Below, piece by piece: positions 8,669 to 16,037 of a DNA stretch of 30,253 nt. This DNA is from an uncultured Eubacteriales bacterium (GTDB lineage Bacteria > Bacillota > Clostridia > Oscillospirales > CAG-272). The stretch is from NCBI GenBank assembly GCA_934446065.1, contig CAKSDP010000023.1, positions 1-30,253 on the forward strand. The letters are read 5' to 3'. Below the pieces are notes generated by a model. That model worked only from the letters and a program-made list of their open reading frames with translations. It made no database searches and was not told where the DNA came from. Position 1 is the stretch's first letter, and each line of letters begins with the position of its first letter. The position numbers and the translations under genes are program-made.

Positions 8669-10621
8669 TCAGAGTCTCTCGATCTCATCAAGCCAAAGCG
8701 CGGCTGAGGCATCGCTCGGCATACGCCAGTCCCCTCTCGGGGAGAGAGCAGCCGATCCGACTTTCGGTCCGTCGGGCAGGCACGATCTCTTGAACTGCTG
8801 CGTGAAGAAGCGGCGGAAGAACACGCGCATCCACTTCTTTATCTCATCGTCGGAAAATTCACCGTCAAACGCGAGCCGCGCCATACGGTAGATCTTTGAC
8901 GGGCGCTCGCCGTAGCGGAGCGTATGATAGAGGTAAAAGTCGTGCAGCTCATACGGTCCGACGAGGCTCTCCGTCTCCTGAGCGATCTCGCCGTTCTCGT
9001 CGGCGGGGAGCAGCTCGGGGCTGACCGGAGTCGCAAGAATATCGAGAAGCACCGCCGCAAGCTCGGGGGAGCCTTCCCTCTCCGATTTTTCAGCGTAGTA
9101 GCGAACGAGATAGCGGACGAGAGTTTTCGGAACTCCCGCGTTCACGCCGTAGCTCGACATATGATCGCCGTTGTACGTGGCAAAGCCGAGCGCAAGCTCG
9201 GACAAATCTCCCGTTCCGACGAGCAGCGCCGATCTCGCGTTCGCGAGGTCAAAAAGGATCTGAGTACGCTCGCGCGCCTGAGAATTCTCATACACCACAT
9301 TGCGCACCTCGGGATCGTGACCGATATCGCGGAAGTGCAGATTCACCGCATCTGCGATCTCGATGCACTCGAAGCCCACGCCGAGCAGGCGGCACAGCTC
9401 CTCCGCATTGCGGCGGGTGCGCCCGCTCGTGCCGAAACACGGCATCGTCACGGCGTAAACCGATTTTCTGTCAAGCCCGGTCTTGTCCGCCGCGAGGCAC
9501 GCGACGATGAGCGCAAGGCACGAATCAAGTCCGCCGGAAATTCCTATTACAAGTGCGGATGCGTGAGCGGCGCGGATGCGCGAAGCAAGTCCGTTCGCCT
9601 GTATCCCGAGGATAAGGCGGCATCTTTCGTCGCGGCGTACGGCATCGGCGGGGACAAACGGACGCGGATCCGGCGAGTAGCCCGCAAATGCCGTTCCCGG
9701 CATCGGGTGAAGCTCACACTCACGTACAGGCATATCAAACGGAATATGCACATATCCGTCGTCGGCGTCGGCATCTCTTGTGGTGATATTTCGCCGGTCG
9801 TAAGCGATGTGCCCGAGGTCTGCGGCTGCAACTATAAGCTCTTTACCGGAGAACGGTTCAGCCTCGGCTGTGACCGTTCCGTTCTGAGCGATCATATCGT
9901 GTCCGGAGAACACTATATCCGTCGTGGATTCTCCGTCGCCCGCGTCGGCATACGCATACGCGCAGACAAGGCTCGCGCTGAGCGAGCGGACGAGCGAGCG
10001 GCGGTACTCCGCCTTTCCGGCGGTTTCGTTTGATGCGGACAGATTCACGATAACGGACGCACCGGCACCGATGTGTGCAATCGACGGCGGTGACGCGACC
10101 CACGCGTCCTCGCATATCTCGCACGCGACCTTGAAATCCGGCATACCGGGGCACTCAAACAAGAGCTTCGTGCCGAACGGCACTGACTTGCCGTCGAGCA
10201 TCACCTCAGAAACTCCGTCGGGTGCGGCGGCGAATTTTCTCGCCTCGTAGAACTCACAGTAGTTCGGTATATTCGACTTCGGCACAATGCCGAGAACGCG
10301 GCCGCCGTACAGCGCCGCTGCGCAGTTGTACAGCTTTGATCTGTGCCGGAGCGGCATGCCGACGAAGATGAGCATTTCGGTGTCGGCAGTCTCACGTGCA
10401 ACGTAAAGGAGCGCACTCTCAGCCGCCGACAAAAGCTCGTCGTGCCCGAAGAGGTCGCCGCAGGTATAGCCGGTAAGGCAAAGCTCGGGGAAAACAAGCA
10501 CATGAGCGCCCGTGCGGACGGCGTCGCCCGTGATGCGCAGTATCTGTTCCGCGTTGTGCATAACATCAGCCACGCGAAGGACAGGCGTTGCCGCCGCTAT
10601 TTTTATAAATCCGTTGTTCAT
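8669..10621 (-). CDS. nadE: Glutamine-dependent NAD+ synthetase
   Basis: The roughly 650-residue enzyme amidates nicotinate adenine dinucleotide to NAD+, using ammonia released from glutamine. The N-terminal nitrilase-like glutaminase domain shows the triad: Glu46 (VFPELCLTGY), Lys115 (IVPKSNIPNY) and Cys170 (CEICEDAW). The C-terminal synthetase domain has the PP-loop SGGLDS at 362-367, then GTGDLSELALGFATYNGDHMSSY. I prefer ATG 10621, which gives the family-typical MNNGFIKIAAATP with GGATGG upstream. An in-frame ATG at 10633 lies too close to ACGGG. It is the first gene of the leftward nadE-pncB-proB-proAC set and has its own promoter with an overlapping palindrome. Confidence 0.95.
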   Translation of the reverse strand: MNNGFIKIAAATPVLRVADVMHNAEQILRITGDAVRTGAHVLVFPELCLTGYTCGDLFGHDELLSAAESALLYVARETADTEMLIFVGMPLRHRSKLYNCAAALYGGRVLGIVPKSNIPNYCEFYEARKFAAAPDGVSEVMLDGKSVPFGTKLLFECPGMPDFKVACEICEDAWVASPPSIAHIGAGASVIVNLSASNETAGKAEYRRSLVRSLSASLVCAYAYADAGDGESTTDIVFSGHDMIAQNGTVTAEAEPFSGKELIVAAADLGHIAYDRRNITTRDADADDGYVHIPFDMPVRECELHPMPGTAFAGYSPDPRPFVPADAVRRDERCRLILGIQANGLASRIRAAHASALVIGISGGLDSCLALIVACLAADKTGLDRKSVYAVTMPCFGTSGRTRRNAEELCRLLGVGFECIEIADAVNLHFRDIGHDPEVRNVVYENSQARERTQILFDLANARSALLVGTGDLSELALGFATYNGDHMSSYGVNAGVPKTLVRYLVRYYAEKSEREGSPELAAVLLDILATPVSPELLPADENGEIAQETESLVGPYELHDFYLYHTLRYGERPSKIYRMARLAFDGEFSDDEIKKWMRVFFRRFFTQQFKRSCLPDGPKVGSAALSPRGDWRMPSDASAALWLDEIERL

Positions 10622-10652
10622 CAGAACATCCATCCCGTGTTAAAATTATTCC

Positions 10653-10672
10653 ATAATACATTATAGTATTAT
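10653..10672. promoter_or_regulatory. Palindrome covering the nadE -10 box (possible operator)
   Basis: Perfect 7-bp arms ATAATAC and GTATTAT flank the 6-bp centre ATTATA, which on the minus strand is the -10 TATAAT itself. A repressor bound here would block the promoter. The regulator is unknown; a niacin- or NAD-responsive protein is a guess from the downstream genes. Confidence 0.5.
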
Positions 10673-10688
10673 TTCCCCGCAAAATCAA
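10660..10688 (-). promoter_or_regulatory. Sigma-A promoter for the nadE-pncB-proB-proAC unit
   Basis: On the minus strand the -35 is TTGATT (10688-10683) and the -10 is TATAAT (10665-10660), 17 nt apart. The start should fall near 10653, about 32 nt before the preferred nadE ATG. Confidence 0.75.
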
Positions 10689-10763
10689 GACAAACACACG
10701 CTTTTTCGGGAAGATCGGTCACATTCTTGAGGCAGAGCGGCACAGCAGCCGCACAAGCGCGTC

Positions 10764-10792
10764 TTGACTTGAATGTATTTCACTGATATAAT
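10764..10792 (+). promoter_or_regulatory. Sigma-A promoter for the PpiC-like lipoprotein
   Basis: TTGACT (10764-10769) and TATAAT (10787-10792) are 17 nt apart. Transcription diverges from the nadE promoter about 75 nt to the left. Confidence 0.8.
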
Positions 10793-10825
10793 AACGGTAT
10801 CACCCGAAAAGGTATGGTATAAATA

Positions 10826-12100
10826 ATGAAGCATGGACGGATCGCGGCGCTTTTGTGTGCCGCTTTGATGATATTCTGCGGATGCAAAGCAAAGTCGGAC
10901 GGGCCTGTGGCGCAGTCCGAAAATTTCACATTTTCGCGTGAGATGACGCTGTATCAGCTCTACTGCGACAAGCTTGCCATGGGCACGAGCATGGCGGCGG
11001 AATCCATCTCGGCGCAGTCGCTTGCCGAATACACCGCCGACAACATAAAGAAAATGCTTGTATACTGCGAGGCAGCGAAGGCTGACGGATTCTCCCCCGA
11101 TGAGGGGATGCTGTACCGCGCAAAGGAGACCGTTTCATACATTTCGGCTGCGGCAGAGAACGCAGGGATGAGCACGGCTGACTATGTGTGCGCGACGTTC
11201 GGCGAGGAAGTGACCATTGACGCAATAAGGCTCTGCGTCGAGATGTACGTGATGTGCGAGGGATACGAGGAATCCGTAATACTGTCGCACGAGGTGAGCG
11301 ACGCCGAGGGAGATGAATACGCCGAAAATCACCCCGACGATTTTCTGAAATACGATCTTGTTCGGTACTCGACGTCGGATGAAAAGCTCCGCGACGCGCT
11401 CAAAGAAGCAACGACACCGGCGGAATTCGCGAACGCGGTTCTCGCCGCCGTACCGGCTCTCTCGCAGACCGACAGCGACAAGAGCGGGATCCCCGACGCG
11501 CTCGAGCGCTCGGGTGTCACGGTATCGGACGACGGTGAGGCGGGCAAATATTTTGCCGGCGACGGCCGCGCCGTAGGCGATACGTTCGTTGAGACAAAGT
11601 CCAGCGGATACACGGTGACGATGGCTGTGACGCTTCCGCACAGGATCGAGACCCCGACATGGGATTTCCGCATGGTAAAGCTGACCGACGCACGCAGCGA
11701 GGCACCGGGCGAGACGGCGCAGTCGCTGTACGAGCAGTGGCTCGAGAAAGAGGGCGGCGAGGACGGTATCGCAGCGCTCGCGGCGCGGTACAGTGACGAT
11801 CCCACCGCATACTCCGGCGGACTCATGCTCGGCACGACGTATTCCGATATGCCGTGCGAAGAAGTCGCGGCATGGGTGCGCGATCCCGCACGCGCGGTCG
11901 GCGACGCGATGGCAATATCGGCATCCGACGGATGCGGATATCTGCTGTACTTCAAGGGATCGGGCACGCCCGTGTGGCTTCACGATGCCAAGGACGCAGT
12001 AGCACGCGCGGCGTTTGACGCGAAGATCGCCGAATTTGAATCCGGCATCGGCGACAGCGTCACCGTGGACTACGACGCAATCCTTGCTCTCGCGGGATAA
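10826..12100 (+). CDS. Lipoprotein resembling PpiC/SurA-type foldases
   Basis: The 424-residue protein begins with a signal peptide ending IFCGC, so Cys20 is the probable lipid anchor on the outer face of the membrane. The middle (about 25-190) is helical with no domain I can name. Around residues 310-370 it has ALAARYSDDPTAYSGGLM and then acidic and glycine-rich text ending CGYLLYFKG. That resembles the parvulin segment where PpiC proteins carry a YSDDP...GGxLG motif. The match is partial: the usual GxL-G-active-site pattern is blurred, so catalytic activity is doubtful. A PrsA/SurA-like folding role is inference. AAAAGG lies 13 nt before the ATG, slightly far. It is monocistronic, with a terminator at 12140. 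Confidence 0.6.
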   Translation: MKHGRIAALLCAALMIFCGCKAKSDGPVAQSENFTFSREMTLYQLYCDKLAMGTSMAAESISAQSLAEYTADNIKKMLVYCEAAKADGFSPDEGMLYRAKETVSYISAAAENAGMSTADYVCATFGEEVTIDAIRLCVEMYVMCEGYEESVILSHEVSDAEGDEYAENHPDDFLKYDLVRYSTSDEKLRDALKEATTPAEFANAVLAAVPALSQTDSDKSGIPDALERSGVTVSDDGEAGKYFAGDGRAVGDTFVETKSSGYTVTMAVTLPHRIETPTWDFRMVKLTDARSEAPGETAQSLYEQWLEKEGGEDGIAALAARYSDDPTAYSGGLMLGTTYSDMPCEEVAAWVRDPARAVGDAMAISASDGCGYLLYFKGSGTPVWLHDAKDAVARAAFDAKIAEFESGIGDSVTVDYDAILALAG

Positions 12101-12139
12101 TGTGAGATCGCCTCACAGCAAGCATTTCGGATAACAACA

Positions 12140-12185
12140 AAAGCGGGCACGACCGTAAGCATTCTTCGGTCGGTGCTCGCTTTTT
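12140..12185. terminator. Bidirectional terminator between convergent lipoprotein genes
   Basis: A near-perfect stem (AAAGCGGGCAC-GACCG against CGGTCGGTGCTCGCTTT, one bulge) is followed by TTTTT on the plus strand and by TTTTGTTGTT on the minus strand. Confidence 0.85.
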
Positions 12186-12197
12186 GATATTATACGG

Positions 12198-12246
12198 CGC
12201 AGGTGCAGGAACGCCCGGTCTGAGTATCCCCGCACCTGCGGTATTT
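12198..12246 (+). terminator. Second hairpin before the 12247 stop codon
   Basis: CGCAGGTGC (12198-12206) pairs perfectly with GCACCTGCG (12232-12240) across a 25-nt loop, followed by GTATTTTTAT. It would act as a backup terminator for plus-strand transcription. Confidence 0.5.
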
Positions 12247-13137
12247 TTATTCTTCAATAAGCACGACGGGAAGTCCGTCGGGAATCTCCGCGATCTGCGA
12301 CGCGGTCATCCTCGCCTGAAGGCGTGCAAGAGACGGCACGATCAGCGCACTGTCGGAAACTCCGCAGGCGGAAGCCGCATCACGAAGCGCTCCTATCTCA
12401 TCGTCCGTCGCGGCGGTAAGCGCATAGTATTTTTCAAAACGCTCGTCGCCCGTTTCGTCCAACGAAAGAGTGCTCGCCGCATCGTTCTTCGGATAAACGT
12501 AAACAAGTGCGTCACCCTCGCCGAGAGCATCAACTGCGGCGGTAAATTCGGCGCTGCCGCGGCGCGGGGCACCGTCGCGCAGGCTCACCGTTCCGCATAC
12601 GGCGCGATATCCGTCGGGGCATTTCAGCGATTCCACCTCATCGGGAAAAAGGTACAAAACGCGCCCCGCCGTCCCGAACTCGGCATGATCCCGACCGTAC
12701 CCGGAAAGCATTTCATCGTACATCGCCGCGTCTGCGAGCTTCGGCTCATCCGAAACGGCATCAAACAGCATGATCTGCACGGCGACGGCGCGGTCTCCGC
12801 ATTCGTCGGCGAGTGCCTCAAGCTCCGGCGTGATGTACACCCCGTCCTTTGCCCTCTCGAACAGATATTTCAAATTCGCATCATTCAGACTTTGTATCTC
12901 CTCGGGAGTTCCGCTCGTCTGCATCAGAAGCGAATGATCGCCGAACACGGCGTCCGCACGCTCGGCATCTGTGTGCGATGCGGGCGCCGGAACAGCTTCA
13001 GCCGAGGTTCCGATCGTGCTCTCAACAAAACGCGTCTGCATATCGGTGGTTTTTCCGTCCTCTGCGGGATCCTTCTTGCCGCTGCACGCGGTGAGCGCGA
13101 GCGCAAGCACAAGCAATGCTATGATCCTTGTTTTCAT
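12247..13137 (-). CDS. Lipoprotein of unknown function
   Basis: The 296-residue protein has a canonical lipoprotein signal (MKTRIIALLVLALALTAC), with lipidation expected at Cys18. A Ser/Thr/Ala/Pro-rich linker (about 25-65) follows. The rest is acidic and looks globular (for example YITPELEALADECGD and VLYLFPDEVESLKCPDGY). I recognise no catalytic motif or named domain. GGAGG lies 7 nt before the ATG, and a good promoter lies about 80 nt upstream. It faces the PpiC-like lipoprotein and shares its terminator region, but nothing shows that the two work together. Confidence 0.75.
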   Translation of the reverse strand: MKTRIIALLVLALALTACSGKKDPAEDGKTTDMQTRFVESTIGTSAEAVPAPASHTDAERADAVFGDHSLLMQTSGTPEEIQSLNDANLKYLFERAKDGVYITPELEALADECGDRAVAVQIMLFDAVSDEPKLADAAMYDEMLSGYGRDHAEFGTAGRVLYLFPDEVESLKCPDGYRAVCGTVSLRDGAPRRGSAEFTAAVDALGEGDALVYVYPKNDAASTLSLDETGDERFEKYYALTAATDDEIGALRDAASACGVSDSALIVPSLARLQARMTASQIAEIPDGLPVVLIEE

Positions 13138-13218
13138 AATCGTTCCTCCGTAAAATTCATGTTCCTGCCGCGTTTTTGCGCTGCATCGGTATCACCCCGC
13201 CGTCTTCCTTACGTTACC

Positions 13219-13247
13219 AATATATCATAAATAATGCCATATGTCAA
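13219..13247 (-). promoter_or_regulatory. Sigma-A promoter for the 12247-13137 lipoprotein
   Basis: On the minus strand the -35 is TTGACA (13247-13242) and the -10 is TATATT (13224-13219), 17 nt apart. The leader is about 75 nt. Confidence 0.75.
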
Positions 13248-13324
13248 CATGCAACAAAAAAACGGCGCATCTCACTTCAAAAATTCACGGATTATACAAA
13301 TATTGCACGGGTATTCGGTATTCA

Positions 13325-13353
13325 TTGACAGCTGAATATCTTTGTGATATCAT
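13325..13353 (+). promoter_or_regulatory. Sigma-A promoter for the SPFH/RHH operon
   Basis: The consensus -35 TTGACA (13325-13330) and the -10 TATCAT (13348-13353) are 17 nt apart. The -10 lies inside a 23-bp palindrome. Confidence 0.8.
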
Positions 13354-13365
13354 TATGATATCACA
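13343..13365. promoter_or_regulatory. Perfect 23-bp palindrome overlapping -10 and start (operator)
   Basis: The arms TGTGATATCAT and ATGATATCACA are exact inverse complements around one central T at 13354. The site covers the -10 and the expected start, directly before the AAAAGGAG ribosome site. This is a textbook repressor position. The ribbon-helix-helix protein encoded at the end of this operon is one candidate ligand. Confidence 0.75.
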
Positions 13366-13384
13366 GAAAAGGAGAATTCCGAAA

Positions 13385-14389
13385 ATGGAAGAAAAGATAC
13401 TCACAACAAAGAAAAACGGCATGGCTGCGTTGGTTCTCACGGTAGTTCTGTACCTGTGCGCGATCGCCGGTCTTGTGGCAAGCGCTGTATACATGATCGT
13501 CCCAGGCATCGTAGTATCCGGCATTTGGCTTTGCCTCGGCTGGATCCCGCTTGTCGGGCTGAAGGTGCTTCGCCCGAACGAGGCGCTCGTTCTGACGCTG
13601 TTCGGCAAATACGTCGGGACGCTCAAGGGCAACGGCTTCTACTACGTCAACCCGTTCTGCACGGCGGTAAATCCGGCAGCAAAAACAAAGCTGAATCAGA
13701 GCGGCGACGTTGATCACGGTGCGGCGAAGCCTGTTGTGATCTCCTCAACCGGAGAGATGCAGGTCGAGCTTGTGAGCAAGAAGATCTCGCTCAAGGTAAT
13801 GACGCTCAACAACAACCGTCAGAAGATCAACGACTGTCTCGGCAATCCCGTAGAGATCGGCATCGCCGTAATGTGGCGCGTGGTTGACACGGCAAAGGCT
13901 GTATTCGCGGTTGACAACTACAAGGAATACCTGTCGCTCCAGTGCGACAGCGCACTGCGCAACATTGTGCGGATATATCCCTACGACATTGCTCCGAACG
14001 TTGACACGACGGGCGACGGTGTTGCGGACGAGGGCAGCCTGCGCGGCTCAAGCGAGGTCGTTGCGCAGCGCATACGCGACGAGATTCAGGAGAAGGTCAG
14101 TGCGGCGGGACTTGAGATAATCGAGGCGCGGATCACGTACCTCGCATACGCTCCCGAGATCGCGGCAGTGATGCTTCAGCGTCAGCAGGCGTCGGCGATA
14201 ATCGACGCTCGCAAGATGATAGTTGACGGCGCGGTCGGCATGGTAGAGATGGCGCTTGAGCGCCTGAGCGAAGGCAATGTTGTTGATCTCGACGACGAAC
14301 GCCGCGCGGCGATGGTGTCGAATCTGCTCGTTGTGCTCTGCGGCAACCGCGATGCTCAGCCGATCGTAAACTCCGGATCGCTGTATTGA
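13385..14389 (+). CDS. SPFH (band 7) domain membrane protein
   Basis: The 334-residue protein has two hydrophobic segments near the N-terminus (about 12-37 and 42-60), then an SPFH/prohibitin-like domain (from LRPNEALVLTLFGKYVGTLKG to about residue 270). A helical tail (LQRQQASAIIDARKMIVDGAVG) follows, as in flotillin-like scaffolds. These proteins usually form membrane-bound oligomers that organise lipid domains or control proteases; the role here is not known. Start ATG 13385 has AAAAGGAG 10 nt upstream. A longer frame from 13241 would begin inside the promoter region. A ribbon-helix-helix gene begins 9 nt after the stop. From memory, this pairing occurs in other Firmicutes. Confidence 0.88.
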   Translation: MEEKILTTKKNGMAALVLTVVLYLCAIAGLVASAVYMIVPGIVVSGIWLCLGWIPLVGLKVLRPNEALVLTLFGKYVGTLKGNGFYYVNPFCTAVNPAAKTKLNQSGDVDHGAAKPVVISSTGEMQVELVSKKISLKVMTLNNNRQKINDCLGNPVEIGIAVMWRVVDTAKAVFAVDNYKEYLSLQCDSALRNIVRIYPYDIAPNVDTTGDGVADEGSLRGSSEVVAQRIRDEIQEKVSAAGLEIIEARITYLAYAPEIAAVMLQRQQASAIIDARKMIVDGAVGMVEMALERLSEGNVVDLDDERRAAMVSNLLVVLCGNRDAQPIVNSGSLY

Positions 14390-14398
14390 TCTCACCCG

Positions 14399-14572
14399 AT
14401 GGAGGATAACAAGAAAAAACAGATCCCGCTGCGCCTATCCGAGAAGCTTTACGCCGAGATCGCGGCGTGGGCGGAGGATGATTTCCGTTCGGTGAACGGT
14501 CAGATCGAATATCTTCTGACCGAATGCGTGAAGCGTCGGCGGGGAAAGCGGGACGGTACAAACAACGACTGA
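14399..14572 (+). CDS. 57-residue ribbon-helix-helix (Arc-like) protein
   Basis: This small gene begins 9 nt after the SPFH stop. The protein starts MEDNKKKQIPLRLSEKLY and continues with AEIAAWAEDDFRSVNGQIEYLL, then a basic tail. The pattern is a short beta strand (QIPLRL), helix A (SEKLYAEIAAWAEDD), a turn (RSVN) and helix B (GQIEYLLTECVKRRR), as in the MetJ/Arc fold. Such proteins bind short inverted repeats in DNA as dimers. There is no clear ribosome site, so translation is probably coupled to the SPFH gene. It is a candidate autoregulator acting at the palindrome 13343-13365. It could instead work as a small partner of the SPFH protein. The rnpB promoter array begins at its stop codon. 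Confidence 0.85.
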   Translation: MEDNKKKQIPLRLSEKLYAEIAAWAEDDFRSVNGQIEYLLTECVKRRRGKRDGTNND

Positions 14573-14604
14573 TTTTTTCAGACGCTATATGATTCAGTAC
14601 GTTC

Positions 14605-14633
14605 TTGACAAAAGTTTTCAGACGCCGTATGAT
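14605..14633 (+). promoter_or_regulatory. rnpB promoter P1
   Basis: TTGACA (14605-14610), 17 nt, then TATGAT (14628-14633). It would give an rnpB precursor with about 80 nt of extra 5' sequence. Confidence 0.7.
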
Positions 14634-14644
14634 TCAGTACGTTC

Positions 14645-14673
14645 TTGACAAAAGTTTTCAAGCGCTGTATGAT
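14645..14673 (+). promoter_or_regulatory. rnpB promoter P2
   Basis: TTGACA (14645-14650), 17 nt, then TATGAT (14668-14673). It lies exactly 40 bp after P1 and predicts about 40 nt of extra 5' sequence. Confidence 0.7.
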
Positions 14674-14684
14674 TCACTCTATCC

Positions 14685-14713
14685 TTGACAAAAGCTTAAA
14701 TGTCCTATATAAT
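14685..14713 (+). promoter_or_regulatory. rnpB promoter P3 (proximal)
   Basis: A full consensus: TTGACA (14685-14690), 17 nt, TATAAT (14708-14713). The predicted start near 14720 coincides with the first helix of RNase P RNA, so this is probably the main promoter. Confidence 0.9.
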
Positions 14714-14719
14714 ATTCTG

Positions 14720-15077
14720 CGGAGAGGAGCGGACTGCCGCGCGCCATGTTGCCGAAAGGTATTGGTGTGAGGAAAGTCCGGGCTTCACAGGGCAAGGATA
14801 ACGGATAACGACCGCCGGAGGCGACTCCAGGGAAAGTGCAACAGAAATAGACCGCCGTCCTCACGGACGGTAAGGATGGAAAGGCGAGGTAAGAGCTCAC
14901 CGGCACGACAGGCGACTGTGTGCAAATGTAAACCCTATCCGAAGCAACACCGTATGCGGACGGGAATATTCCCGTGTCGGCCCGGCACAGTTCCGCAGGT
15001 GGCGAAAAGCGGCGCGGCAACGCGGCGCTAAGATAGATGGCAGTACAAGACAGAACCCGGCTTACAGCTCCTGCTTC
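14720..15077 (+). ncRNA. rnpB: RNase P RNA
   Basis: This is the catalytic RNA that removes 5' leaders from tRNA precursors. Conserved bacterial landmarks occur in order: GAGGAAAGTCCGGGCTTC near 14771, GGAAAGTGCAACAGAAA near 14831, AAGAGCTCACCGG near 14890, and ACAGAACCCGGCTTA near 15051. The first helix pairs GGAGC near 14726 with GCTCC near 15067. The 5' end is set by the P3 promoter and the 3' end by the terminator that follows. The ends are estimates within a few bases. No gene for the protein subunit RnpA is in the window. The ylxR product encoded at 27231-27533 has been reported to bind RNase P RNA in Bacillus. Confidence 0.96.
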
Positions 15078-15108
15078 AGAACCGTCGCGATCGCGGCGGT
15101 TCTTTTTA
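15078..15108 (+). terminator. rnpB terminator
   Basis: AGAACCG and CGGTTCT close a GC-rich hairpin, followed by TTTTTATT immediately after the RNase P RNA. Confidence 0.9.
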
Positions 15109-15234
15109 TTAAAAAATGTGTAAAATCTTGCCTTTGTCCGTGCTTTTTCCACCGTTTTGTGGTACAATATTTCAGAAGAAATATTTGAGTTTATTTAACC
15201 GATATCAAAGAATGCGGAAAGATCGGAGGCGTTC

Positions 15235-15894
15235 ATGCTGACACTCGAAGACATCAAAAAATACGAACCGCTGCGGACATATATAATAAAAGCGGATGAG
15301 GCGCTCTCGGCGCTCGGATTCACCGAACACAGCTTCGCACACGTAACAAAGGTATCCGCGACTGCGGCGGAGATTCTCGAGACCATGGGGTACGACCCGC
15401 ACGAGATCGAGCTTGCCCGGATCGCCGGATATATGCACGACATCGGCAATCTCGTAAACAGGGTCGATCACTCGCAGAGCGGCGCAGTCATGGCGTTCCG
15501 TATTCTCGACAACCTCAACATGGATCCCGCCGATATTGCGACAATCGTCGCCGCGATCGGCAATCACGATGAAGGTACCGGCGTCGCAGTTAACGCCGTC
15601 GCAGCCGCGCTCATTATCGCAGACAAATCCGATGTAAGATATACGCGCGTGCGTAATACGGATATAAAGAATTTCGACATTCACGACCGCGTGAACTACT
15701 CTGTAAGGGAGTCGCACCTGACGATCGACCGCGATGCCGCGACCATAACCCTCTCCCTCACGATCGACACAAATTTCAGCGCGGTCATGGACTATTTTGA
15801 GATATTTCTCGGGCGCATGATCATGTGCCGCAAAGCGGCGGAAAAGCTCGCGCTTGCGTTCAAGCTCGTCATAAACGGACAGGCGCTGATGTAA
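15235..15894 (+). CDS. HD-domain phosphohydrolase-like protein
   Basis: The 219-residue protein has the metal-binding pattern of HD phosphohydrolases: His36 (HSFAHVTKV), His68-Asp69 (GYMHDIGN), His111-Asp112 (GNHDEG) and Asp130 (IIADKSDVRY). Such enzymes act on nucleotides or phosphoesters; the substrate cannot be read from the sequence. A beta-rich C-terminal part (LTIDRDAATITLSLTID) follows the HD core. GGAGG lies 6 nt before ATG 15235. An extended -10 element (TGGTACAAT, 15162-15170) may be its promoter. It stands alone, with rnpB before it and the SDR promoter after it. Confidence 0.85.
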   Translation: MLTLEDIKKYEPLRTYIIKADEALSALGFTEHSFAHVTKVSATAAEILETMGYDPHEIELARIAGYMHDIGNLVNRVDHSQSGAVMAFRILDNLNMDPADIATIVAAIGNHDEGTGVAVNAVAAALIIADKSDVRYTRVRNTDIKNFDIHDRVNYSVRESHLTIDRDAATITLSLTIDTNFSAVMDYFEIFLGRMIMCRKAAEKLALAFKLVINGQALM

Positions 15895-15911
15895 TGCACA
15901 AATCGCCACCG

Positions 15912-15929
15912 CCGCACGTGCGGATTTTC
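15912..15929 (+). terminator. Weak terminator-like palindrome after the HD gene
   Basis: The 12-bp palindrome CCGCACGTGCGG is followed by ATTTTCT 18 nt after the stop codon. The stem is short, so termination may be partial. Confidence 0.35.
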
Positions 15930-15954
15930 TCCGCGCCGCCCCGCCATGACAAGC

Positions 15955-15983
15955 TTGAAAAGGCTGTCGGAGTGTGCTATAAT
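15955..15983 (+). promoter_or_regulatory. Sigma-A promoter for the SDR-PHP-MDR operon
   Basis: TTGAAA (15955-15960), 17 nt, then TATAAT (15978-15983). The leader is about 48 nt. Confidence 0.85.
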
Positions 15984-16037
15984 TGCAATATAATGATAAA
16001 AACCGTGCGACAGTACGGGTAAGCTTTGGAGAATACT

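Larger units (their letters stand above)
14571..14690 (+). repeat. Three tandem 40-bp promoter-bearing units
   Basis: The units are 14571-14610, 14611-14650 and 14651-14690. Units 1 and 2 are nearly identical. Unit 3 is diverged in its middle, but all three end in CTTGACA and contain TATGATTCA. Because each unit ends with a -35 and the next begins with a matching -10, the array creates promoters in series. Confidence 0.93.

Noticed and set aside
13241..13384. 48-codon N-terminal extension of the SPFH protein
   Set aside because: It covers the promoter and palindrome, and a good ribosome site serves ATG 13385.
14571..14690. 40-bp repeats as a CRISPR array or iterons of an origin
   Set aside because: Units are directly adjacent with no spacers, and each places promoter hexamers at 17-nt spacing before rnpB, which explains them better.
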